From: Bacteriovoracaceae bacterium UBA4096
GTDB lineage: Bacteria > Bdellovibrionota > Bacteriovoracia > Bacteriovoracales > Bacteriovoracaceae
NCBI GenBank assembly: GCA_002381945.1
Contig: DFXY01000026.1
Span: 112,643-149,555 of the forward strand
DNA length: 36,913 nt
Direction of reading: 5' to 3'
In this document: in pieces, positions 24,276-32,247 of the stretch
Numbering within the stretch: position 1 is the first letter of the stretch
Layout: each line of letters opens with the position of its first letter
Notes under the pieces: model-generated
What the model was told of the DNA's origin: nothing
Seen by the model: the letters and a program-made list of their open reading frames with translations, nothing else
Databases searched by the model: none
Program-made: the position numbers and the translations under genes

Positions 24276-24647
24276 ATGAAAATACAAATCCAAATGATAG
24301 AGACACTTGATCTAGACACTTTAAAGTCCCATTTCGAAACTATCACTTTCAGTTCGGAATTCGATTTAGTCTATGAAAAGCAAATCCCCAACATTGGCAT
24401 CATATTAGTCGATGGAGAGATCAATCTTCTCAATAAAAGAAATCACATCGAACTTAAATCCCCTGGCTCAATAATTGGTCTTCAAAACCTGCTAAACAAC
24501 ATACCTTTCAAGTTCAAATGCAGAGTCAAAAAAAATTCTCAACTCATTCTTTTACCAAAGTCGGAGATCATTAAAATCCTCGATGAGAAATCATCAGAAC
24601 TTTATAAAATCATCTTCCCGACTGATGATAAGAAACTTGCAGGATAA
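24276..24647 (+). CDS. lone cyclic-nucleotide-binding-like domain, no HTH
   Basis: This 123-aa protein matches only the sensory beta-barrel of the CRP/FNR superfamily: 'LVYEKQIPNIGIILVDGEINLL' (the usual 'G..L.GIYLVLSGEV.L' turn), then 'PGSIIGLQNLLNN' and 'LILLPKSEIIKIL'. The protein stops where the dimer helix and DNA-binding domain should begin. The phosphate-binding Arg of cAMP-binding members is not evident, so the ligand is uncertain. It lacks the FNR cysteine set. AAGAGG directly abuts the ATG, which is too close; a nearby AAGGA at 24217 would suit a non-AUG start. It may be a partner or antagonist of a full regulator. Confidence 0.65.
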   Translation: MKIQIQMIETLDLDTLKSHFETITFSSEFDLVYEKQIPNIGIILVDGEINLLNKRNHIELKSPGSIIGLQNLLNNIPFKFKCRVKKNSQLILLPKSEIIKILDEKSSELYKIIFPTDDKKLAG

Positions 24648-24725
24648 AAACTTCTTCCGCCATTCTTAAGAGCAATCACGATGCCAACACAATGTGAGTG
24701 TAGTATTAAGTACTTAGGAAAACCT

Positions 24726-24790
24726 GATGTATCATAGACATCATTTACTAGATGTAATAATCACATCCAGATGTAACATCAACATCTAGT
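24726..24790. repeat. array of GATGT/ACATC pentamers in a 9-bp palindrome
   Basis: Seven copies of GATGT or its complement lie at 24726, 24738, 24751, 24763, 24770, 24776 and 24782, with steps of 12, 13, 12, 7, 6 and 6 bases. The outer arms ACTAGATGT (24747-24755) and ACATCTAGT (24782-24790) are perfectly complementary. The array fills most of the 150-bp gap between two convergent genes; no T-run marks it as a plain terminator. Confidence 0.6.
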
Positions 24791-24797
24791 TACTGGA

Positions 24798-25430
24798 CTA
24801 AAGTAAATTATAAATAACTGTAAAGTGTAGAGCAGCGCCGACAATAACTAGAATATGAAAGAGCTCGTGATAACCAAATATGTGGGGAAAAAAATCTGGT
24901 TTCTTAAATGCATAGGCCAGAGCGCCTAGAACATAAACTATACCTCCACTGATGATGAGACCAAGATTAACAGGACCCAAGTTCGCTGCCATTTCAGGCA
25001 AGAAAGGAACCACCATTAAACCAGCGATAATGTACAATAAGGCATTTAACCATTTAGGTGTTTGAGTAAAAACAGTGGATAGAAGCATACCGGCCACGGC
25101 CACTACCCAGCCGATAATAAGTAGATTACGTCCAGATGTTGCAGGAAGGGTTAAAAGACATATGGGAGTCATCGTTCCGGCAATTAAAAAGTAAATGGCG
25201 GCATGATCAAGCCTTCTCATAACCATTCTAAAGCGAGGACCCCAATTGATACGATGATAGAGAGCACTGATGCCTAGAAGGCTGACTAGGCTTAATGAGT
25301 AAATCAAAGTTGCCCAAAAAGCGGATGTTTCAAAACTTTTGATGACCAGAAGCGTACAAGCGCCAAGGGCCATAAAAAAAGCGGCCTGATGAAAGTGCCC
25401 TCTTAGAAATGGTTTTATCGATTTTGTCAT
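24798..25430 (-). CDS. hemolysin III / PAQR-family membrane protein
   Basis: This polytopic protein of 210 aa (from the Met at 25430) has seven hydrophobic segments. The PAQR/hemolysin III hallmarks are visible: SALYHRINWGPRFRMVMRRLDHAAIYFLIAGT (read in two helices) with conserved Ser, His and Asp, and GYHELFHILVIVGAALHF near the end with two further His. These form the zinc-bound site of the family, whose bacterial members have no agreed function. An AGGAAGG stretch before the Met at 25430 supports that start over the ATG at 25457. It is divergent from the acyl-CoA dehydrogenase operon; the CRP/FNR-like site lies between them. Confidence 0.87.
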   Translation of the reverse strand: MTKSIKPFLRGHFHQAAFFMALGACTLLVIKSFETSAFWATLIYSLSLVSLLGISALYHRINWGPRFRMVMRRLDHAAIYFLIAGTMTPICLLTLPATSGRNLLIIGWVVAVAGMLLSTVFTQTPKWLNALLYIIAGLMVVPFLPEMAANLGPVNLGLIISGGIVYVLGALAYAFKKPDFFPHIFGYHELFHILVIVGAALHFTVIYNLL

Positions 25431-25486
25431 GGCACCCTTCCTGCATTCAAGCTTCATTATAATAATTCATCATAACTTACAAAACC

Positions 25487-25528
25487 GTGATTTAGGTCAT
25501 AGTTTTAGATACTGAACTTTCTTATGAT
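25487..25528 (+). promoter_or_regulatory. CRP/FNR-like site with class II promoter (acyl-CoA dehydrogenase operon)
   Basis: GTGAT-TTAG-GTCAT (25487-25500) is followed by TATGAT at 25523-25528 (five of six matches to TATAAT) and no -35 element. A start near 25535 would place the dyad centre at -41.5, the classic position for FNR or CRP class II activation. This is the best-placed copy in the window. Confidence 0.6.
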
Positions 25529-25554
25529 GAGTTCATTACCAAAAGGAATACCTG

Positions 25555-26721
25555 ATGAAAAAATATGAGTCTTTAAACTTTATTGATTTTGAATCCTTAC
25601 TTACTTCAGAGCAAAAAGAAATACGGGACTCTGTTCGTAAATTTGTGGATGATGAAGTCTTACCACTCATGCAAAACTCTTTTAGACAGGAAACTTTTCC
25701 AAAAGAATTGATTAAACGCTTTGCAGATCTGGGACTTTTAGGTGCCAACCTAAAGGGTTATGAATGCTCAGGTATTGATACCGTTTCGTACGGGTTAGTG
25801 ATGCAGGAAATAGAACGGGCCGATTCCGGCATTCGTTCATTTGTCTCCGTGCAAGGAGCTCTGTGCATGTACCCAATTTATGCTTATGGCAATGAAGAAC
25901 AAAAACAAAAATTTCTTCCTGCTATGGCCCGCGGTGAAGTCATCGGATGTTTCGGCCTGACTGAACCTGATTTTGGTTCTAACCCAGGTGGCATGATAAC
26001 CACCGCAACAGAAACTTCCGATGGTTATGTTCTTAACGGAAATAAAATGTGGATTACAAATGGGTCAATTGCTGATGTCGCTATCGTGTGGGCAAAGCTC
26101 AATGGAGTGATAAGAGGATTTTTGGTTGAAAAAGGTACACCTGGATTTAGCACCAGTTTAATGAAAGGGAAATTTTCTCTTCGAGCTTCCATCACCTCTG
26201 AACTCCATTTTGAAAACTGCAAGGTTCCTAAGAAAAATATACTCCCAGGAGTTGAAGGTCTTAAGGGACCTCTGGGCTGTTTATCTCAGGCCCGCTTTGG
26301 TATTGCATGGGGAGCAATAGGTGCTGCCAATGCTTGTTATCATGAAGCTTTAAACTATGTGATGAACAGGCCAATGTTTGATAAACCACTGGCAGGTTAT
26401 CAGTTAATTCAAGCGAAACTGGCGAAAATGGTTCAGGAAATTTCCAAGGCCCAACTACTCTCCTGGCACTTAAGTCAGGTCAAAGAGAGAGGACAGCTTA
26501 AGCCTGCACAAATTAGTTTAGTGAAAATGAATAATGTAAGAATGGCACTCGACATAGCTCGAGAGGCACGCGACATGTTAGGGGCCAATGGAATCATTGA
26601 TGAATATCCAGTGATTCGTCACTTGTTGAATCTGGAAACAGTAAATACGTATGAAGGAACTGAAGATATTCATCGTTTAATCATTGGACGCGAGGTTACA
26701 GGCATAGCTGCCTTTAACTAA
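25555..26721 (+). CDS. gcdH: acyl-CoA dehydrogenase, glutaryl-CoA dehydrogenase-like
   Basis: This FAD enzyme of 388 aa tracks glutaryl-CoA dehydrogenase closely: DSGIRSFVSVQGAL, CFGLTEPDFGSNPGGM, WITNGSIADVAIVWAK, KGKFSLRAS, ARFGIAWGAIGAA, ARDMLGANGI and the catalytic Glu E367 in NTYEGTEDIH. The family oxidises and decarboxylates glutaryl-CoA to crotonyl-CoA, feeding electrons to ETF. It is first in an operon with a fused 2-oxoacid dehydrogenase E1 (four bp later) and a FabD-like acyltransferase. Together these suggest breakdown of a 2-oxo acid to an acyl-CoA. A different acyl-CoA substrate remains possible. Confidence 0.87.
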   Translation: MKKYESLNFIDFESLLTSEQKEIRDSVRKFVDDEVLPLMQNSFRQETFPKELIKRFADLGLLGANLKGYECSGIDTVSYGLVMQEIERADSGIRSFVSVQGALCMYPIYAYGNEEQKQKFLPAMARGEVIGCFGLTEPDFGSNPGGMITTATETSDGYVLNGNKMWITNGSIADVAIVWAKLNGVIRGFLVEKGTPGFSTSLMKGKFSLRASITSELHFENCKVPKKNILPGVEGLKGPLGCLSQARFGIAWGAIGAANACYHEALNYVMNRPMFDKPLAGYQLIQAKLAKMVQEISKAQLLSWHLSQVKERGQLKPAQISLVKMNNVRMALDIAREARDMLGANGIIDEYPVIRHLLNLETVNTYEGTEDIHRLIIGREVTGIAAFN

Positions 26722-26725
26722 TACT

Positions 26726-28924
26726 ATGTTTGACCGGGCCAAAATCATTGATACAAGTTTCAGAAATTTTCTTTCTGAAAAGACACCATTTAATGATTTT
26801 TCAGATGCTTTTGGATATGACCCATTAATTATAATCGATATCTTCGAATCACAGCTTATTTCACGATTAATGGACATCAAGGCCCGAAAGCTTCGCTCCC
26901 AAGGTAAAAGTTTTTACACAATAGGTTCGAGTGGACATGAAGGCATGGCAGTGGTGGGAGAAATCTCACGTCTGACAGACATGGCCTTCTTGCATTACCG
27001 TGATGCCGCTTTTCAAGTTCAAAGAAGTAAAAAACATCACGGGCATACTCCATTACATGATCTCCTGCTTTCATTTTGTGCCTCCAGTGATGACCCTATC
27101 AGTGGAGGAAGACACAAGGTTTTAGGACATAAAGAGCTCTTTATACCACCTCAGACATCAACCATAGCGTCCCATCTGCCCAAGGCAATTGGTGCCGCAC
27201 TTTCAATTAATAAGAATAAAAAACTAGGTTTAAAGGGAAATCTTCCTGAAGATGCAGTCATTCTCTGTACCTTTGGAGATGCCTCGTTGAATCATGCTTC
27301 GGCACAGACAGCGCTCAACTGCGCGGACTGGATTAGTTATCAGAACCTGCCGCTGCCCTTAGTATTTATTTGCGAAGACAATGGAATAGGTATTTCAGTC
27401 AGAACCCCGTCCGATTGGGTAAAGAATTCGAGGATGAATTCACCGGCCATTAAGTATTTTGAATGCGATGGTTTAGATGTCATCGAAAGCTTAAAAGTTG
27501 TTAATGAAGTATTTGAGTATTCCCGACAATCCCGGCGACCTTCTTTTCTAAGAATGAAGACCGTGAGACTTATGGGTCATGCAGGGAGTGACATTGAAAA
27601 TGTTTATAGAAGTCATAAGGAAATTGAAATATCTGAGCTCGAAGACCCACTTTTAAAAACGACCAAAACATTAATTGGCAATCAGATTCTATCTCATGAA
27701 GAGATTCTAAACTTATATCTGGATCTGGAAAAAAGGATTGATCGCATTGCCAATGAAGTAATTCTTAAGGCCCGTTTGACATGTCCAGAAGCAATTGTAT
27801 CTTCTGTTGTTCCAATAAAAGAAATCCGCTCCCTCCCCCCCATTCCTTCCGAAGAATCAAGAAAGAAGATCTTTGGCAATGAATGGGATCAAATGAAAGT
27901 GGGTCAACCACTTGCCAAAATGATCAATTGGGGTCTGAACGATATCCTTTTGCAGTATAGAGACTCCGTTATATTTGGCGAGGACGTTGCAAGAAAAGGT
28001 GGGGTCTATAATATTACTGCCAACTTGGAATCACGTTTTGGTAAAAACAAAGTTTTCAACTCTCTATTAGATGAAACAAGCATTTTAGGAACGGCCATCG
28101 GACTTGCCCATAACGGGCTTCTTCCAATCCCTGAAATTCAGTTTCTCGCCTACTTCCATAATGCAGAAGATCAGTTGCGGGGAGAAGCTGCAACTTTAAG
28201 TTACTTCTCCAATGGGCAATACACTAACGGCATGGTGATCAGAATCGCAGGACTTGGTTATCAAAAAGGTTTTGGAGGACATTTTCACAATGACAACTCT
28301 CTGACAATTTTCCGGGATATACCGGGAATAATTGTGGCCTGTCCCTCTAATGGCCGGGATGCCGTTTTAATGATGAGGACTTGCGTCGAAGAAGCTTACC
28401 GGTATGGTCGCATTTGTGTATTTATTGAACCAATAGCTTTATATCCGATTCGTGACCTGAATGTTCCGGGTGATGGACTTTGGAATACAGAATATCCAAG
28501 AGATCTGAAGGAAAAAATCCCCTTAGGAACTTTTCATATTGAAGCTGGGGATAAAGAACTTTGCCTATTAACTTATGGTAATGGATACTACCTAAGTCGT
28601 CAGGCACGAGAAATATTATCCAGTAAGGGAATTGTACCTACTGTAATTGATCTCAGATGGCTCGCCCCGCTGGATGAAAAAAGTCTTTCTGACTCTCTCT
28701 CTCAATATACCAACATATTAATCGTGGATGAATGCAGAAAGACTGGTTCCTTAAGTGAAGGTTTAATTACTTTGATGATGGAAAACTGTTCTCCTCTTCC
28801 AAAGATCAAAAGGATCTGCTCACTTGATACATTTATTCCATTAGCGGATGCGGCCAATCTGGTTTTAGTACAAGCTCAGGATATTGTAGACGCCTCTTTA
28901 AGCTTGCTAGGTAGAAAATTATGA
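26726..28924 (+). CDS. 2-oxoacid dehydrogenase E1, alpha and beta subunits fused
   Basis: This is a thiamine-diphosphate enzyme of 732 aa. The N-terminal half (about 40-330) is E1-alpha: GSSGHEGMAVVGE, HYRDAAFQVQRS, and the thiamine site GDASLNHASAQTALN ... CEDNGIGIS. The C-terminal half (about 385-732) is E1-beta: FGEDVARKGGVYNIT, PEIQFLAYFHNAEDQ, GLGYQKGFGGHFHNDNS and a transketolase C-like end (LRWLAPLDEKSL). The pattern is closest to branched-chain 2-oxoacid dehydrogenases, which decarboxylate 2-oxo acids onto a lipoyl E2. No E2 or E3 gene is in the window. The stop overlaps the next start by four bases (ATGA), so the partner is co-translated. Confidence 0.9.
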   Translation: MFDRAKIIDTSFRNFLSEKTPFNDFSDAFGYDPLIIIDIFESQLISRLMDIKARKLRSQGKSFYTIGSSGHEGMAVVGEISRLTDMAFLHYRDAAFQVQRSKKHHGHTPLHDLLLSFCASSDDPISGGRHKVLGHKELFIPPQTSTIASHLPKAIGAALSINKNKKLGLKGNLPEDAVILCTFGDASLNHASAQTALNCADWISYQNLPLPLVFICEDNGIGISVRTPSDWVKNSRMNSPAIKYFECDGLDVIESLKVVNEVFEYSRQSRRPSFLRMKTVRLMGHAGSDIENVYRSHKEIEISELEDPLLKTTKTLIGNQILSHEEILNLYLDLEKRIDRIANEVILKARLTCPEAIVSSVVPIKEIRSLPPIPSEESRKKIFGNEWDQMKVGQPLAKMINWGLNDILLQYRDSVIFGEDVARKGGVYNITANLESRFGKNKVFNSLLDETSILGTAIGLAHNGLLPIPEIQFLAYFHNAEDQLRGEAATLSYFSNGQYTNGMVIRIAGLGYQKGFGGHFHNDNSLTIFRDIPGIIVACPSNGRDAVLMMRTCVEEAYRYGRICVFIEPIALYPIRDLNVPGDGLWNTEYPRDLKEKIPLGTFHIEAGDKELCLLTYGNGYYLSRQAREILSSKGIVPTVIDLRWLAPLDEKSLSDSLSQYTNILIVDECRKTGSLSEGLITLMMENCSPLPKIKRICSLDTFIPLADAANLVLVQAQDIVDASLSLLGRKL

Positions 28925-29955
28925 GTAAAAAAACTGCCGTAGTCATTTGCCCCGGGCGTGGAACCTATAACAAAACTGAGTTGGGATACCTTCATCAACT
29001 TCATAGCAACAAGAAAAAATTCATTGAATCAATTGATAAATATCGCAGCAAAATTGATCAACCTTCAATATGGGATCTTGATGGAAGAAGTGAGTACTCC
29101 ACTAAAGAGCACATTCCTGGAGAAAACTCAGCAGCACTCATTTATGCCTGCTCCTATTCAGATTACCTCGATATTGATCAGAACCAGATTGAAATCCTGG
29201 CCGTAACAGGAAACAGTATGGGTTGGTACCTGGCCTGCGTCTGTGCCGGTGCTCTCTCCCCGGATAACGGCACCCATGTCATTAATACCATGGGCTCTCA
29301 AATGCGAGATCACATCATAGGAGGCCAGGTAATTTATCCGGAAGTAGATGAGAATTGGATCTATTCCGATGAAATCTCAAAATTAATTGATGAAAAAATG
29401 GCACAAATAAACTCTGAGGGTGAAGAAGTTTTCAATTCAATCTTTTTGGGTGGCCTTAGAATTATTGGAGGCACGGACAAAGGGTTGCGCCAACTTTTAA
29501 AAGAGCTGCCTCCACGAGAAGGAAGATATCCCTTTAAACTCATGGGAAACGCGGCCTTTCACACACCTCTGCTCACTGAAACATCACTCAAAGCAAAACA
29601 GACTTTAAAAGCAGATCTGTTTCAGACGCCCAGTATTCCACTCATTGATGGAAGAGGGAAAATCTGGATGCCCTATTCAACAAATGTTGAATCGCTCTGG
29701 GACTATACCTTGGGTCATCAGGTTGATCAGACTTATAATTTTACCAAAGCTATTGAGGTTGCTGTTAAGGAGTTTGCTCCCGACTATCTTATTATCACGG
29801 GTCCAGGCATGACATTGGGTGGGGCCGTGGCCCAGGCTTTAATCAACCAAAAGCTCAAGCCGATTAGTTGTAAAGAGGATTTTAAGCAACTACAAGCACG
29901 CTCACCTTACATTATATCGATGGCCGAGCCTGAGCAACGAAAACTGGTCCTTTAA
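28921..29955 (+). CDS. FabD-like acyltransferase lacking the malonyl-binding Arg
   Basis: This 344-aa protein has the malonyl-CoA:ACP transacylase fold. It shows PGRG at the start, the nucleophile elbow GNSMGWY (S99, in place of GHSLGEY), CAGALSPDNG, and the catalytic His at H214 in AAFHTPLL. An ungapped alignment from the elbow puts Met124 where FabD has Arg117, the residue that holds the malonyl carboxylate. It also has Arg13 where FabD has the first-loop Gln. It is probably an acyltransferase for a non-carboxylated acyl group. Coupling by a four-base overlap to the E1 gene suggests it handles the acyl-CoA made there. The end overlaps convergent queD by four bases. Confidence 0.75.
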   Translation: MSKKTAVVICPGRGTYNKTELGYLHQLHSNKKKFIESIDKYRSKIDQPSIWDLDGRSEYSTKEHIPGENSAALIYACSYSDYLDIDQNQIEILAVTGNSMGWYLACVCAGALSPDNGTHVINTMGSQMRDHIIGGQVIYPEVDENWIYSDEISKLIDEKMAQINSEGEEVFNSIFLGGLRIIGGTDKGLRQLLKELPPREGRYPFKLMGNAAFHTPLLTETSLKAKQTLKADLFQTPSIPLIDGRGKIWMPYSTNVESLWDYTLGHQVDQTYNFTKAIEVAVKEFAPDYLIITGPGMTLGGAVAQALINQKLKPISCKEDFKQLQARSPYIISMAEPEQRKLVL

Positions 29956-30377
29956 AAAACTTCTACCTTACAGTTTTCAGTTTCATATAAAACCAAGCGG
30001 GAAACTACTACACCGGTATCTTTAAGCAATTCAGGAATAATCTCTTTAAACAGGAAACCTGCCATGTTTTCAGCGGTTGGATTAAAAGGGCATACAAACC
30101 AAGGCTTATTCTTTTGGATAAGAGGCTCGAGGGCCAGAAGCTCGAGATCATTCTTATAGGCAAGAAAGGTATGATCCCAATTTGTTTGAATCCAGGTATC
30201 CACTTTTTCTTTTAAGACTGAAAAATCAATAATCCGGCCTAGGTCATCCAGGCCATTGGCCGAAGCATGAACCCACAAAACATAGTTATGTCCATGAAGA
30301 TTGGAACATTTAGATTCGTGCCCATAGACTCGATGGCCGGCACAGAAATGTATTTTACGTACGGCTTCGGTTTTCAT
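29952..30377 (-). CDS. queD: 6-carboxytetrahydropterin synthase (QueD/PTPS family)
   Basis: This enzyme makes 6-carboxy-5,6,7,8-tetrahydropterin for queuosine and other deazapurines. Its 141 aa carry the zinc ligands H15 (FCAGHR), H28 and H30 (LHGHNY), and the catalytic C24 (KCSNLHGH). Later landmarks are IIDFSVLK, WDHTFL, NPTAENMAGFLF and LYETENCKVEV with the pterin-binding Glu. These are all as expected. It overlaps the end of the upstream decarboxylase gene by 23 bp, so it is co-transcribed with it. No other queuosine gene (queC, queE, queF) is in the window. Confidence 0.92.
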   Translation of the reverse strand: MKTEAVRKIHFCAGHRVYGHESKCSNLHGHNYVLWVHASANGLDDLGRIIDFSVLKEKVDTWIQTNWDHTFLAYKNDLELLALEPLIQKNKPWFVCPFNPTAENMAGFLFKEIIPELLKDTGVVVSRLVLYETENCKVEVF

Positions 30378-32247
30378 GGTAAAATTCCAGACTCTTGGTT
30401 TTTATTCTTTTTAAAAAATCACTTAAATAATCCAAACCATTCCCACTAGGCAAATGCGACCAGCGGTTTAATAAAACAACCCTTAATAACTGTAAACCAT
30501 CTGTATCCACATCAAGGTCAGAAAATATTTTTGATTTTTCAGAGTCTGTTATTTTATCAACTTTCAGCTTTGTCTTAGATATAAAATAACTAAAGTCTTG
30601 AATGTGATCAGTCGGATGAGGAAAATAATTCTGAAGCAGTTTCAAATTAAAGTTATTAATTGCAGTGAGACTTTTCATGCTTTTAGGTTTCACATAAAAG
30701 CACAAAAGATTTGACTGAGGTGGGCTAACAGGAATTATTTCCATTTCTTCTGAGAATTCACTGGCCTCGGTATTCGATCTGACTAATAACCCATAAAAGT
30801 CTTTCGTTTTTGATATCAAGTCCTGTAAAAGCCCGCCATACCCATCTGAATTAAGCGGAATCATTTTATTGGAAAAATAGACTGAAGTGGCACTGGCACC
30901 AGATTTAGAACCTTCGAGGATATATTTCCCCAAGGGAAAATCCTCATCATTTGCTTCTTCTGAAGTCAGACAATAGTCTGCTTCTTCTGCAATGAATTCT
31001 TTAGTGAATCCATGCTTAGTTAAAAATAGTCCCGCACCATAGGGCGTATGCCCTAATTTATGCGGATCAACAGTAATGGAGTCGGTATCTTTCACACAAG
31101 CAAATATCTCCTGCAGCCTGCGATTGTTGACTCCGGCATCCTGGGCGAATTCAGCATAGTCTGGCCCTGGGACAAACATCGCCTTAAAATAACCACCATA
31201 AGCGGCATCAATATGTACAGGTGAATAAATGCTCTCTTCCTTCTCTTTGAGAATATTCAGAATTTCATCCAAAGGATCAAAACTACCAAATTCAGTTGAT
31301 CCTAAAACGCATACTGTTTGAATGATTGGTTTTCTTTCTTTATGGCAGTGATTCAGGACTTGTTTAAATTCTGAAGAAGACATAGTGAGATTACTATCAA
31401 TCTTTACCTGGAGACAGTTAACTTTTCCCATACCAAATAGATGTGAGGCCTTAGACCATGAATAGTGTGCAGTGGCCGGTACAATGAGCACTGGCTGACC
31501 TATGCTGGTTTTAAACACTGACTGCAACTGATACCAATATTCCCTATCCCCTAAGTTGGCGGGAGAATTTTGTTGAATTGATTTCTCCAGATCTAAATCT
31601 AGATTTTTAAATTCTTTAAGGAGAGAAGGGATATCACTTAATTTAAAATTCAGAAGTTTCCAAAGATCCTCAGGTAAAAAAGAAGGCCATGGAAGATTCT
31701 TTTGCTTCAGAATCATTCCTAAGGTTGCGGGAATAAAACGGGCCGCTTTGTGATAAAACACTGATTCAAAATTGGCCACTGTCCCACCACTGGTGATGTG
31801 ACCGAAGGATTCCTTGTCATTATATTCAAACAAACGGGCAAACTGTTTCCCAACTTCTAGTTCATATTTTAGCGTAACGGGAGAAGCCTCGCCGGAGACG
31901 TTATTGGCATTATAAAGTAATCCTGCATAATACCCTAAAAGACCAGGCAAAGAGACATCTGCGGTCATATGGGCAAGATAGCGGGGAGAGAAAAATGGAA
32001 TATCCATTTTCAATTCGGCCAATAATTGAACCAAAGATTGGATGAAATTCTCCTGATAATCCTGACCGACTGGAGAAGTTAAATTTCGGTAAGGAATCAC
32101 AGGAGGATCTTTAGGATGAAAATTTCTTCGCCAAAAAATCATGTCGTTATTGATTAACTCGATCATTTCTTGAAAAAATTTTCGCTGCTCACCTTTAGGA
32201 CCTAAAAAGAATAGATTCTGAAGATTCTCTAATTCCGCTTTTTTCAT
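30355..32247 (-). CDS. PLP-dependent group II decarboxylase, tyrosine-decarboxylase-like
   Basis: This 630-aa cytosolic PLP enzyme is close in length and layout to enterococcal tyrosine decarboxylase (about 620 aa). Landmarks are RYLAHMTADVSLPGLLGYYAG, NNVSGEASPVT, GHITSGGTVANFES, HYSWSKAS, the PLP-ring Asp D347 in HIDAAYGG and the Schiff-base Lys K397 in VDPHKLGHTPYGAG. It should decarboxylate an aromatic or acidic amino acid; the substrate is not certain. No amine antiporter, the usual partner in acid-resistance loci, is adjacent. It sits between a CBS-domain gene (four-base overlap) and queD. Confidence 0.87.
   Translation of the reverse strand: MKKAELENLQNLFFLGPKGEQRKFFQEMIELINNDMIFWRRNFHPKDPPVIPYRNLTSPVGQDYQENFIQSLVQLLAELKMDIPFFSPRYLAHMTADVSLPGLLGYYAGLLYNANNVSGEASPVTLKYELEVGKQFARLFEYNDKESFGHITSGGTVANFESVFYHKAARFIPATLGMILKQKNLPWPSFLPEDLWKLLNFKLSDIPSLLKEFKNLDLDLEKSIQQNSPANLGDREYWYQLQSVFKTSIGQPVLIVPATAHYSWSKASHLFGMGKVNCLQVKIDSNLTMSSSEFKQVLNHCHKERKPIIQTVCVLGSTEFGSFDPLDEILNILKEKEESIYSPVHIDAAYGGYFKAMFVPGPDYAEFAQDAGVNNRRLQEIFACVKDTDSITVDPHKLGHTPYGAGLFLTKHGFTKEFIAEEADYCLTSEEANDEDFPLGKYILEGSKSGASATSVYFSNKMIPLNSDGYGGLLQDLISKTKDFYGLLVRSNTEASEFSEEMEIIPVSPPQSNLLCFYVKPKSMKSLTAINNFNLKLLQNYFPHPTDHIQDFSYFISKTKLKVDKITDSEKSKIFSDLDVDTDGLQLLRVVLLNRWSHLPSGNGLDYLSDFLKRIKTKSLEFYHENRSRT

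Noticed and set aside
24669..24740. Short plus-strand ORF after the cyclic-nucleotide-binding-domain gene (18 codons)
   Set aside because: No ribosome-binding site, very short, and it runs into the pentamer array.
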